The notes beneath the pieces are model-generated. The model saw nothing but the letters and a program-made list of their open reading frames with translations. It had not been told where the DNA came from and did no database searches. Made by a program: the position numbers and the translations under genes. Shown piece by piece: positions 23,851 through 32,356 of a DNA stretch of 64,000 bases. Position 1 is the stretch's first letter, and the number at the start of each line of letters is the position of its first letter. The stretch is taken from positions 17,384-81,383 of the forward strand of contig CAAGEZ010000050.1 of the NCBI GenBank assembly GCA_900768995.1, in the 5' to 3' direction. This DNA is from Oscillospiraceae bacterium (GTDB lineage: Bacteria > Bacillota > Clostridia > Oscillospirales > Ruminococcaceae).

Positions 23851-24831
23851 ATGAAAAAAAAGGAATTTATTTTGGTCGTTTCAATCGCTGTGATGACAAT
23901 ATTCAGCACCTACAGAGTTAATGCGGACGGCTGGGACGGAAGTGACTTACCCATTTATGTAAACGGCTCTCACGAAGAGGTTTATGGACATTATGACGGC
24001 TATACCCTATATGATGATTCAATTTTTGAAAGTCATACCGACAACTATGGCTGGTGGGTATATGGTAAATCGGATAATGGCTTGATAATAGAATTTGACA
24101 GCTCATCTTACGACTATTCCAATGCAACGATAAGAATACCGGATAAGATAAATAAAAGCGTTATATCTTGTATCAGAGGAAGCTGTAATTTTAAAAAATT
24201 TGATCTTAACCCTAAAAACAAATATATGGAATGTGTAGATAACGTTCTTTTTACTAAAGACAGAAAGAAACTTCTATCTTATGCAGAATATGATGAAAGA
24301 ACAGAATACAGTATCCCCGAAGGTACTGAGAGCATTGGCGATGCTGCATTTATGAGCTGCAACAATTTAAAATCTGTTTTTATTCCTGCCTCAGTAAAAG
24401 AAATAACCAGCAGCGTTTTTTATTCCGGCGATAATCTGACCGAGCTTTGCTTTTCTTCATTTGACATAAAGATCAATCAGGATAGTTTAGGACCAACCTT
24501 TGGAAAACCATTAAAAACACAGCTTAAAAGCTCTGTTCAGCCAACAGTCAGTGTATCCGAAAACAAGCTTATCTGGGATAAAGTCCCCAATGCGTCTTAC
24601 TACGAGGTCTATCAGAAGCTGAATAACGGCGAATATAAGCTTATAAAAACCACAAAGGCTTTGTCCTGCAAGTTTACAACACTGAAAAAGGGCAAAAGCT
24701 ATACCTTTGCAGTAAAGCCTGTGGCTGTTATCCCTGCGGCGAATTACGATAAGGAAAGGTACGAAGGATATTATCCCGAAAGCTTTAAAATCGAGGGCAC
24801 AATGTCAGAGGATATTTCGGTGAGGGGATAA
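23851..24831 (+). CDS. Secreted BspA-type leucine-rich-repeat protein, copy 2
   Basis: The 326-residue tandem paralogue of the preceding gene has a signal peptide (about 1-25, ending near YRVNADG), a divergent Tyr/Asp-rich N-terminal region, LRR_5 units (TEYSIPEGTESIGDAAFMSCNNLKSVFIPASVKEI) and the same C-terminal Fn3-like domain. The last 75 or so codons are almost identical in DNA to copy 1, whereas the N-terminal two thirds are diverged and visibly AT-richer. No clear terminator separates it from the next gene. Confidence 0.83.
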   Translation: MKKKEFILVVSIAVMTIFSTYRVNADGWDGSDLPIYVNGSHEEVYGHYDGYTLYDDSIFESHTDNYGWWVYGKSDNGLIIEFDSSSYDYSNATIRIPDKINKSVISCIRGSCNFKKFDLNPKNKYMECVDNVLFTKDRKKLLSYAEYDERTEYSIPEGTESIGDAAFMSCNNLKSVFIPASVKEITSSVFYSGDNLTELCFSSFDIKINQDSLGPTFGKPLKTQLKSSVQPTVSVSENKLIWDKVPNASYYEVYQKLNNGEYKLIKTTKALSCKFTTLKKGKSYTFAVKPVAVIPAANYDKERYEGYYPESFKIEGTMSEDISVRG

Positions 24832-24854
24832 TGATCTTGTAAGGAGGAACGGTT

Positions 24855-25409
24855 TTGAAAACATACACTGTTATCGGCGGGGTGAACGGCGTTGGAAAAA
24901 GCAGTCTTACGGGCGTTTTGAAAAAAGAACGTTCTGATATGGGAATGATAATTGACACTGACCTGCTCAATGCCAAATATAACGGAGATAGAATAAAAGG
25001 CGGAAAGGAAGCCGTAAAGCTTATAACATCGTGCCTTGAAAAGGGCGTTGATTTCACACAGGAAACCACACTTTCGGGCAAAAAGACTTTAAAAACAATT
25101 ATCAAAGCCAAAGAAAAGGATTATTATATCCGCTTGTTTTACGTTGCCGTGTCATCTGCGGAGGAAAGCCTGACCCGAATCGGGAATCGTGTAAAAAAAG
25201 GCGGGCACGATATTCCCTCCGAGGACGTAAAAAGGCGCTTCTCAAAGCGATATGATGACCTCCTCGCAATTCTCCCATATTGCAGCGAGGTACATTTCTA
25301 TGACAATGAAAACGGCTTTGAAGAGGTGGGCGAATACCGAAACGGCACACTTTCCGTTACGTCGGAAGAGCCGCCGAAATGGCTTATCGAGCTGAAACAT
25401 ATGCTGTGA
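24855..25409 (+). CDS. Zeta-toxin-like P-loop kinase
   Basis: The 184-residue product has Walker A GVNGVGKSS (about 9-17), then D-T-D in MIIDTDLLNAKY, E-T-T-L at FTQETTLSG, and RIGNRVKKGGHDIPSEDVKRRF. All fit the zeta-toxin / UDP-GlcNAc kinase-like family and its stand-alone chromosomal relatives. Plasmid zeta toxins phosphorylate UDP-N-acetylglucosamine; here the substrate is unknown. No epsilon-type antitoxin is visible on either side, so a housekeeping kinase is as likely as a toxin. The start is TTG with AAGGAGG upstream. Confidence 0.8.
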   Translation: MKTYTVIGGVNGVGKSSLTGVLKKERSDMGMIIDTDLLNAKYNGDRIKGGKEAVKLITSCLEKGVDFTQETTLSGKKTLKTIIKAKEKDYYIRLFYVAVSSAEESLTRIGNRVKKGGHDIPSEDVKRRFSKRYDDLLAILPYCSEVHFYDNENGFEEVGEYRNGTLSVTSEEPPKWLIELKHML

Positions 25410-25461
25410 CAGATATTCGGCACATCTGACTCATTTCCTAAAATAATATCAAGGTGAAAAT

Positions 25462-26919
25462 ATGACTGTATATTTTGAAAACAATTCCTACAAATACGAA
25501 ACAGAGGCGGTAATGAAGCTGTTCTGCCCCCTTGAAGGCTTTGAATTTGTCTTTGACGGCAAATGCGACGAAGCGGGCGACCACGTTCTTGTTTCTGTGA
25601 CGGACAAGCTGACCGTTTCCGCACGCCTCGGCGGCAAAACGGGACATATGGAAGAGCCTTTGTGCGATGAAAGCGAAAGAGAGCTTGCCCTCTGCCGAAT
25701 GTTATACCGAGTTATGTCCGAGATAACAGGCGTTTCTCCCGAATGGGGCTGCCTTACGGGAATACGCCCCGTAAAAAAGGTGAACGCTCTGATAAACGAG
25801 GGCTGTTCACAAGATGAGGTATATGAAAGGCTCTGCGAAAAATATTTCATAAGCAGGAGAAAATCCGACCTGTCATATCTCACAGCCGTTACGCAGACAC
25901 CTATGCTAAAAAGCCTTGACCCCAAAAGCTTTTCTCTTTACATCGGCATACCGTTCTGCCCCACACGCTGCTCCTACTGCTCATTCGTGTCCCACTCCAT
26001 ACGTTCGAGAGGGGCAACGGTGCTTATCCCTCAGTATGTTGAAATGCTGTGCCGTGAGATAACCGAGCTTGGGGAAATGCTCAAAGGCAAGAACACCTAT
26101 TGCGACACAATTTACATCGGCGGCGGTACTCCCACATCACTTTCAGCCGAACAGATCGAAAAAATAATGAAAACTGCGGAGAAAAGCATTGACATTTCCC
26201 ATATCCGTGAATATACTGTAGAAGCGGGGCGGGCGGATTCCATCACCGAAGATAAGCTCATCGCTATCCGTGACAACGGCGCAACAAGGATATCCATAAA
26301 TCCCCAGACAATGCAGGACAGCGTTCTGAGAGCCATCGGCAGACAGCACACCGCCGCTCAGTTTGAGGAATGCTTCAATCTTGCAAGGCGTCTGGGCTTT
26401 GACAACATCAACACCGACACCATTGCAGGGCTGCCCACCGACACATACGAGGGCTTTAAGGACACTATCGACAGGCTCATTGCTCTTGCTCCCGAGAGCA
26501 TAACCGTCCACACCCTTACGGTGAAGCGTTCTGCGGAGCTGTTCAAGTCGGCGGAGAGCTTCCGGGAGGGCTATCTCACGGACGACAGTGTTTCCCGAAT
26601 GGTGAATTATGCCTTTGACGCACTGACGGAAAACGGTCTTATGCCGTACTATCTCTACCGTCAGAAAAACACTGTGGGAAACCTTGAAAATGTGGGATAT
26701 GCACGGGCTGGAAAGGAAAGCCTTTATAACATCTACATTATGGAAGAGGCTCAGAATATCCTTGCCTGCGGTGCCTCTGGCTCCACCAAGCTCATAGACC
26801 ACTCTACGGGAAAAATCACAAGATTTTTCAATTACAAATACCCCTACGAATACATATCACGTTATGACAAAATGATGGGATACAAGCCTGAGCTTGAAAA
26901 ATTTCTTGCACAGTTATAA
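25462..26919 (+). CDS. hemZ: HemZ-type radical SAM coproporphyrinogen dehydrogenase-like protein
   Basis: The 485-residue radical SAM protein has the 4Fe-4S motif C166-x3-C170-x2-C173 (GIPFCPTRCSYCSF), the GGGTPTSLS glycine motif, and an N-terminal extension of about 150 residues typical of clostridial HemZ. It resembles oxygen-independent coproporphyrinogen III oxidases, but many such proteins in heme-less anaerobes have other roles such as heme chaperoning. No other heme gene is in this window, so the reaction is unproved. Confidence 0.85.
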   Translation: MTVYFENNSYKYETEAVMKLFCPLEGFEFVFDGKCDEAGDHVLVSVTDKLTVSARLGGKTGHMEEPLCDESERELALCRMLYRVMSEITGVSPEWGCLTGIRPVKKVNALINEGCSQDEVYERLCEKYFISRRKSDLSYLTAVTQTPMLKSLDPKSFSLYIGIPFCPTRCSYCSFVSHSIRSRGATVLIPQYVEMLCREITELGEMLKGKNTYCDTIYIGGGTPTSLSAEQIEKIMKTAEKSIDISHIREYTVEAGRADSITEDKLIAIRDNGATRISINPQTMQDSVLRAIGRQHTAAQFEECFNLARRLGFDNINTDTIAGLPTDTYEGFKDTIDRLIALAPESITVHTLTVKRSAELFKSAESFREGYLTDDSVSRMVNYAFDALTENGLMPYYLYRQKNTVGNLENVGYARAGKESLYNIYIMEEAQNILACGASGSTKLIDHSTGKITRFFNYKYPYEYISRYDKMMGYKPELEKFLAQL

Positions 26920-26947
26920 CCCGAGTAATATGAAAGGCGGTATATTT

Positions 26948-27298
26948 ATGAACTACAATATGGACGATCTTATCACCGATTCCAAGGAGCTTTTTGACAA
27001 GATATCCGCAAAGGCAAACGGTGCTGTGAACGTTTCAAAGGCATATGTGGAAAAGGCACAGCTGAGAGTAAAGCTGAGGGAGAAATACTGTCAGCTTGGC
27101 AAGGTGTGCTTTGATATGCACCAGAATGACAGCGATGAAACGGGCAATATGAAGCTTATCATCAAGGAGATAAAAATGCTGAAAGCACAGCTGGAATACG
27201 CCGAGGAAGCCGCCGGCAAGCCGAAGATATGCAAGCTCTGCGGCGCTAAGAACAGTGCTGAAAATTCCTACTGCGCAAAGTGCGGAGAGAAGCTGTAA
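26948..27298 (+). CDS. Small coiled-coil zinc-ribbon protein
   Basis: The 116-residue product has a helical, Lys/Glu-rich body (about 20-90) and a C-terminal zinc ribbon with two CxxC knuckles, ICKLCGAKNSAENSYCAKCGEK. The start at 26948 follows GAAAGGCGG; an in-frame upstream ATG lies inside hemZ and is unlikely. Function is unknown. It sits between hemZ and the RNA methyltransferase gene and may be cotranscribed. Confidence 0.75.
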   Translation: MNYNMDDLITDSKELFDKISAKANGAVNVSKAYVEKAQLRVKLREKYCQLGKVCFDMHQNDSDETGNMKLIIKEIKMLKAQLEYAEEAAGKPKICKLCGAKNSAENSYCAKCGEKL

Positions 27299-27349
27299 GC
27301 GGCGGCAGAGTTTTTCTGCTTCGAAAAAATGTAATCTAATATTGTCGGG

Positions 27350-28738
27350 GTGTTTAAAATTAACCTTTCCAAAAACGATATAATAGAAAAACTTGAAATA
27401 ACCGATGTTACCGCCGAGGGAAACGGCGTTGGTCATATTGATACCGACAGCGGCAGAGCGGCTGTTTTCGTTCCTGCCGCCGTTACGGGTGACGTTATAA
27501 AATGCAGGATAGTAAAGGTGCAGAAGAGCCTTTGCTACGGCATAATTATGGATATCCTCACCCCCTCGGACAAAAGATATGACCGTGGCTGTGAGGTGAA
27601 AAAGACCTGCGGCGGCTGCGTTTTCAGGCACATAAGCTATGATGCGGAGCTTGAAATAAAGGAAAATATTGTGAGAAATGCATTTGTCCGTCTGGGAAAA
27701 TTCCCCGAGGACAGCTTTGAATTTATGCCAATTCTCGGCTGCACAGACACCGACGGCTACCGCAACAAGGCGCAGTATCCCGTGGCGGCGGACAAGGACG
27801 GCAAGGCAGTATGCGGCTTTTATGCACAGCGCAGTCACAGGGTAATCCCCTGCGATGAATGCAGGCTCCAGCCTCCTGTGTTTTCCGAGATACTGAAGGT
27901 CATTATGGCGTATGTGAACAAGAAGCACATATCCCCATACAGCGAGGAAACGGGCACGGGGATACTCCGTCACATTTTTATCCGCAGAGGTTATCACAGC
28001 GGCGAAACTGCCGTCTGCCTTATTGTCCGCAAGGATATAAAAAGGGAGCTTATGCCCCTCTGTACCGAGCTTATGGATAAGTTTCCCGAAATAAAGTCCG
28101 TGACTATGAACATAAATCCCGCCAGGACAAACGTTATTATGGGCGACAGGCTCATAACTCTTGGGGGAGATGACTACATCACCGACATTATGTGCGGGAA
28201 CAAAATTATCATATATCCCCGCTCGTTCTATCAGGTAAACACCCCGCAGGCAGAGCTGCTTTATGCTCAGGCAAAGGATCTTGCGGCTCTGACGGGGAAT
28301 GAAGATGTGCTCGACCTTTACTGCGGTGCGGGCACCATAGGTTTGTCCCTTGCAGACTGTGCGGGACATATCACAGGTGCGGAAATTATTCCCGATGCGG
28401 TAAGCGCCGCAAAGAAAAATGCGGAGATAAACGGTATAGAAAATGCCGATTTTATCTGTGCCGATGCGGGACAGGCTGCAAAAATGCTCCTTGACAGCGG
28501 CAGAAAGCCCGATGTCATCATCACAGACCCGCCGAGAAAGGGCTGCGACGGCATTACTCTTGATTCTATTGTGAAGATGTCGCCAAAGCGTGTGGTGATG
28601 GTCTCCTGCAATCCCGCCACAGCTGCCCGTGACTGCCGTATCCTTGCGGATAATGGGTACAGGCTCGTTAAGGTTCGGGCTGTGGATATGTTTCCGGCGG
28701 CGGGGCACGTTGAGTGTGTTGTGCTGATGACAAAATAA
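27350..28738 (+). CDS. rlmD: 23S rRNA (uracil-C5)-methyltransferase, RlmD/RlmCD type
   Basis: This SAM-dependent enzyme methylates C5 of a uridine in 23S rRNA. The 462 residues have an N-terminal TRAM/OB domain (about 1-75), a 4Fe-4S cysteine set (C81, C87, C90 and C168/C171 region), the SAM loop LDLYCGAGTIGLSLA (about 321-335), TDPPRKG and the catalytic cysteine C420 in VSCNPATAARD. Firmicutes homologues may modify both U747 and U1939, so the target is not certain. The start is GTG at 27350. Confidence 0.92.
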   Translation: MFKINLSKNDIIEKLEITDVTAEGNGVGHIDTDSGRAAVFVPAAVTGDVIKCRIVKVQKSLCYGIIMDILTPSDKRYDRGCEVKKTCGGCVFRHISYDAELEIKENIVRNAFVRLGKFPEDSFEFMPILGCTDTDGYRNKAQYPVAADKDGKAVCGFYAQRSHRVIPCDECRLQPPVFSEILKVIMAYVNKKHISPYSEETGTGILRHIFIRRGYHSGETAVCLIVRKDIKRELMPLCTELMDKFPEIKSVTMNINPARTNVIMGDRLITLGGDDYITDIMCGNKIIIYPRSFYQVNTPQAELLYAQAKDLAALTGNEDVLDLYCGAGTIGLSLADCAGHITGAEIIPDAVSAAKKNAEINGIENADFICADAGQAAKMLLDSGRKPDVIITDPPRKGCDGITLDSIVKMSPKRVVMVSCNPATAARDCRILADNGYRLVKVRAVDMFPAAGHVECVVLMTK

Positions 28739-28755
28739 TAGGAAGGAGAAAGAAA

Positions 28756-29115
28756 ATGACCGACCAAAAATCAATTCACAGCTTTGCTGTTAAATGGGCA
28801 GAAAAATTCCGTGATCCGAGTACCGATAACAAAACGCTTGAAAGCAATTTTCTTGCACGAGACTGCGATGCACTTGGCTTTATAATGGACTGCGGCAAAG
28901 CTTTTGAGGAAAAATACGGCGAAGCTGCTTATGATACCGCCAAGCTGAAAGAGATCATCAACGATGTGACCGATACTGCTCTTCTCGGTTCGGCGATATA
29001 TTCACGCTGGAGATATTTTAGTCATTGGGCATCGGGAGAAGCAATAACAAGTCCCGAAAACCGTGAATGGTTCATAACCGCACTTGACAGACTCGCAGCA
29101 TTATCAGAGTGCTAA
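28756..29115 (+). CDS. Hypothetical protein
   Basis: I recognise no family. The 119-residue, mostly helical product has an internal conserved-looking segment LLGSAIYSRWRYFSHWASGEA and ends with a helix LDRLAALSEC. It has no membrane helix and no signal peptide. The ATG at 28756 is preceded by GAAGGAG. It lies in a tight run between the rRNA methyltransferase and a MATE transporter. Confidence 0.7.
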   Translation: MTDQKSIHSFAVKWAEKFRDPSTDNKTLESNFLARDCDALGFIMDCGKAFEEKYGEAAYDTAKLKEIINDVTDTALLGSAIYSRWRYFSHWASGEAITSPENREWFITALDRLAALSEC

Positions 29116-29130
29116 AGGAACAACAAAGCT

Positions 29131-30468
29131 ATGTCCAAAGACCTGACACAAGGAAATGTAACAAAAACAATGCTGCTGTTTGCGCTGCCTATGATACTTG
29201 GCAACCTGCTCCAGCAGTTTTACAACATAGCCGATTCGTTCATAGTCGGCAGATTCTTAGGCTCTGGAGCACTTGCGGCGGCAGGCTCGGCATACTCCCT
29301 TATGACCTTTCTCACCTCGGTCATAACGGGGCTTTGTATGGGCAGCGGAACGGTGTTTTCCGTTTGGTTCGGACGTAAGGATATGAAGGATCTTAGAAAC
29401 AGCATTGCCGTGTCCTTTGTGTTTATCGGCTCTGTCACCGTGATAATGAACCTGCTCATATTCCTGCTCACCGACCCGATACTGCATATACTGAACGTCC
29501 CCGATGATATCTACGGGCTTATGCGGGAATATGTCGTCATCATTTTCGGGGGGCTTTTTTTCACATTCCTATACAACTATTTCGCATTTCTCCTCAGAGC
29601 AACGGGAAATTCCGCCGTACCCCTGTATTTTCTCGGCATAGCGGCTGTGATGAACATAATTCTCGACATACTGTTTGTCGTGACGTTTAAGCTGGGTATC
29701 GGCGGGGCGGCCCTCGCAACGGTGATTGCACAGGGCTTTTCGGGAATAGGTCTCGGAGCATATGTATGGTTCAGAGAACCGTCACTCAGACCAAAAAAGG
29801 ACGAGCTGCACATTACCCGCAAAAGCATTCTCGGAGTAATGCGCCACTCGTCCGCAGCCTGCGTCCAGCAGTCGGTGATGAACCTCGGCATACTTATGAT
29901 ACAGGGGCTTGTAAACAGCTTCGGCACCGCTGTTATGGCGGCTTTTGCGGCGGCTGTGAAGATAGATTCCTTTGCATATATGCCCGCTCAGGAATTTGGA
30001 AATGCATTTTCGCTTTTCATCTCCCAGAACCACGGCTGCGGAAAGACCGCAAGGGTGAAGGAGGGCATAAAAAAGGCTGTCATTGTCTCGGGTTCATTCT
30101 GCCTTTTTGTATCGGCGGTGATATTCGTCCTTGCGCCCCTTATGATGCAGATATTCATTTCGGCAGATGAGACTGAAATAATCCGCATAGGCACGGTATA
30201 TCTCAGAACAGAGGGCAGCTTTTACATTGGCATAGGCGTGCTGTTCCTGCTTTACGGCTTTTACCGTGGCATTGAAAAGCCCGAAATGTCACTGGTGCTC
30301 ACGGTCATATCCTTAGGCACAAGAGTGCTCCTTGCATATATGACCGCTCCCCTGCCGCAGGTAGGCGTTATGGGCATATGGCTTGCAATTCCCATAGGCT
30401 GGATACTTGCGGATATTACGGGGATATTTTATTTAAAAAGAGCTTTTTCCAAAAGCAAGCTTCCCTAA
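29131..30468 (+). CDS. MATE-family efflux transporter
   Basis: The 445-residue polytopic protein has about 12 hydrophobic helices in two related halves. It carries family markers TQGNVTKTMLLFALPMILGNLLQQFYNIADSFIVG, near the N terminus, and PLYFLGIAAVMNIILDILFV. It would export cationic compounds in exchange for Na+ or H+; the substrate is unknown. Its 3' end overlaps the convergent hydrolase gene by 36 nt. Confidence 0.92.
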   Translation: MSKDLTQGNVTKTMLLFALPMILGNLLQQFYNIADSFIVGRFLGSGALAAAGSAYSLMTFLTSVITGLCMGSGTVFSVWFGRKDMKDLRNSIAVSFVFIGSVTVIMNLLIFLLTDPILHILNVPDDIYGLMREYVVIIFGGLFFTFLYNYFAFLLRATGNSAVPLYFLGIAAVMNIILDILFVVTFKLGIGGAALATVIAQGFSGIGLGAYVWFREPSLRPKKDELHITRKSILGVMRHSSAACVQQSVMNLGILMIQGLVNSFGTAVMAAFAAAVKIDSFAYMPAQEFGNAFSLFISQNHGCGKTARVKEGIKKAVIVSGSFCLFVSAVIFVLAPLMMQIFISADETEIIRIGTVYLRTEGSFYIGIGVLFLLYGFYRGIEKPEMSLVLTVISLGTRVLLAYMTAPLPQVGVMGIWLAIPIGWILADITGIFYLKRAFSKSKLP

Positions 30469-31218
30469 AAAATCAGCCGTCCTTTCGCACATAAGCCGCT
30501 TTGCTTCGGGCGCAAAGCCGTGACCCTCACCCTTATATACAAACAGCTCACTCTGCGGCAAAGCCTTGTGCAGCCTTTCGGCATAGGACAGGTCAACAAG
30601 TCCGTCGCTGTTCCCGTGATGAATGAGGACGGGACGGTGAAATCTGCCTGCCGCCTCAAAAACATCATACCTCGGAAGTCCCTCAAGGAATTTTGCCGAC
30701 AGCTTCATTCCCATAAAATCATTATTCGCCGACAGCTCTTCGGGAGTTACCCTTTCCCAGTTGTCGGGAATGCAGAAAGCAGGGTACAAAAGCACCTCTC
30801 CTGCAATTTGATTGGGCATTTGTGCCGCAGTGAGAGCGGAGACAAAGCCGCCCTGACTTTCGCCGTAAAGATATATCCTATCGGTGTCAATAAAATCATT
30901 CTCGGATATTGCTTTTATCACTGCTTTAAGGTCGGCTATTTCCGTTTCGATGCTCATATCAAGTGAGCTGCCGCCGCTTTTTGAGACCGCAGAGCCGCCG
31001 CAGAAATCATAGCAGTATGCGGCAAAGCCGTTTTTTGCAAGGCACTCCGCCATATCAAGCAGCTCTCGGTGAGATGAGTTGTAGCCGTGGCTCAGTATCA
31101 CTGCGGGGAGCTTTCCCTTATATTCTGCGGGGGTGTAAAGAAGTCCGAATATTTTTTCACTGCTGTAGCAGGGCATTTCCCCGCCCCAACAGGGAATTTC
31201 TTTTTTTAAAGTGTCCAT
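30433..31218 (-). CDS. Alpha/beta hydrolase (dienelactone-hydrolase/esterase-like)
   Basis: The 261-residue cytosolic hydrolase has the oxyanion strand LPAVILSHGYNSSH, the nucleophile elbow G-E-S-Q-G (LYGESQGGFVSAL), the Asp in HGNSDGLVDLSYAE and the catalytic His in YKGEGHGF. These fit a prolyl-peptidase or esterase-type hydrolase; the substrate is unknown. The ATG at 31218 was chosen because it gives the usual N terminus, and the longer frame starts inside a repeat element at 31252-31319. The ribosome-binding site is weak. Confidence 0.85.
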   Translation of the reverse strand: MDTLKKEIPCWGGEMPCYSSEKIFGLLYTPAEYKGKLPAVILSHGYNSSHRELLDMAECLAKNGFAAYCYDFCGGSAVSKSGGSSLDMSIETEIADLKAVIKAISENDFIDTDRIYLYGESQGGFVSALTAAQMPNQIAGEVLLYPAFCIPDNWERVTPEELSANNDFMGMKLSAKFLEGLPRYDVFEAAGRFHRPVLIHHGNSDGLVDLSYAERLHKALPQSELFVYKGEGHGFAPEAKRLMCERTADFLGKLAFGKSSF

Positions 31219-31251
31219 ATATTGTGACCGACCTTTCCAAAAAATTGCTTT

Positions 31252-31319
31252 GATACCAATCTCTGATCGTTCTATAGACAAAGCCGAGGATTTGTCTATA
31301 GGTTGATTAGTATGATATC
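31252..31319. repeat. MITE-like palindromic element, type 1, short copy
   Basis: The left half carries ATCGTTCTATAGACAAA and the right half TTTGTCTATAGGTTGAT, with GATAC and GATATC-type outer ends, so the whole can fold on itself. It matches the ends of the larger element at 49408-49588 in opposite orientation, with the interior lost. Confidence 0.6.
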
Positions 31320-31440
31320 TACATTATACAGCATTTTTATACAGACTGCAACACTTTTCTTCCTAACAGCAGAGCAATGTGTAATCCCACAGCAACCGAT
31401 AACCGATATTTGAGAGATTCAAATATTGCCTACTAAGCTC
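31320..31440. other. Intergenic stretch, nothing recognised
   Basis: About 120 nt between the repeat and the glycan-cluster promoter. No ORF or RNA motif is seen. Confidence 0.5.
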
Positions 31441-31469
31441 TTGACAAAGCTTTTAATAAATTATATAAT
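31441..31469 (+). promoter_or_regulatory. Promoter of the CDP-sugar cluster
   Basis: TTGACA (31441-31446), 17-bp spacer, TATAAT (31464-31469): full consensus. The next eight or nine genes follow closely on the same strand. Confidence 0.8.
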
Positions 31470-31562
31470 GTAATGTGAATAATATTTGTAACAGTGTAAT
31501 CAACAGTGTTTAGTAAATCTGTTTTTGATTCCATAAAAAAATCTGAAAGGAATTTACCCGAA

Positions 31563-32345
31563 ATGAAAGTAGTGATCCTTGCGGGAGGCTACGGAACAAG
31601 AATATCCGAAGAATCCCAGTTCAAGCCCAAGCCTATGATCGAGATCGACGGCAAGCCCATTCTCTGGCACATTATGAAAGAATATTCCTATTACGGATTC
31701 AATGACTTCATTATATGCGCAGGCTATAAACAGTATGTCATAAAGGAGTGGTTTGCAAACTATTTCCTTCATAACAGTGACATCACCTTTGACTTTACAA
31801 GCGGAAACAACGCAATGACCGTTCACGAATCTCATATGGATCCCTGGAAGGTCACTGTTGTGGACACCGGTCTTAACACTATGACAGGCGGAAGAATAAA
31901 AAGAATACAGAAATACGTGGGAAACGAAACCTTTATGATGACCTACGGCGACGGCGTATGCGATGTAAACATTGCTGACCTTGTGAACTTCCACAAGTCT
32001 CACGGCAAGGCCGCCACCCTTACAGCCGTTATGCTTGAGCAGCAGAAGGGCGTGCTCGATATAGGCGGAGACAATGCTGTAAAATCATTCCGTGAGAAAA
32101 ATCTTTCCGACGGTGCGCCGATCAATGCGGGATATATGGTGCTGGAGCCTGAAATATTCGATCTCCTTGACGGTGATTCTGCTGTTTTTGAACGTGAGCC
32201 CCTGGAAAAGCTTGCATCAGAGGGTCAGCTTATGTCTTTTATGCACCATGGCTTCTGGCAGTGTATGGACAATGCCAGAGAAAAGCTTATGCTTGAAAAG
32301 CTCCTTGAATCGGGAAATGCCCCCTGGAAAAAGTGGAAGGACTGA
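31563..32345 (+). CDS. rfbF: Glucose-1-phosphate cytidylyltransferase
   Basis: The enzyme makes CDP-glucose from glucose-1-phosphate and CTP, the entry step to CDP-hexose surface sugars. The 260-residue product has the nucleotidyltransferase signature LAGGYGTRISEESQFKPKPM, the FMMTYGDGVCDV metal site and HGFWQCMDNAREK near the C terminus. All are diagnostic of RfbF rather than the UTP or TTP enzymes. It is the first gene of the cluster, and rfbG, the next enzyme of the route, is the last sugar gene 8 kb downstream. The start at 31563 follows GAAAGGA. Confidence 0.93.
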   Translation: MKVVILAGGYGTRISEESQFKPKPMIEIDGKPILWHIMKEYSYYGFNDFIICAGYKQYVIKEWFANYFLHNSDITFDFTSGNNAMTVHESHMDPWKVTVVDTGLNTMTGGRIKRIQKYVGNETFMMTYGDGVCDVNIADLVNFHKSHGKAATLTAVMLEQQKGVLDIGGDNAVKSFREKNLSDGAPINAGYMVLEPEIFDLLDGDSAVFEREPLEKLASEGQLMSFMHHGFWQCMDNAREKLMLEKLLESGNAPWKKWKD

Positions 32346-32356
32346 GCTTATAAATT

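Noticed and set aside
27035..28774. 579-codon open frame on the minus strand
   Set aside because: It lies entirely antisense to the RlmD-type methyltransferase and its neighbours, has no ribosome-binding site and no recognisable domain; it is a codon-bias shadow.
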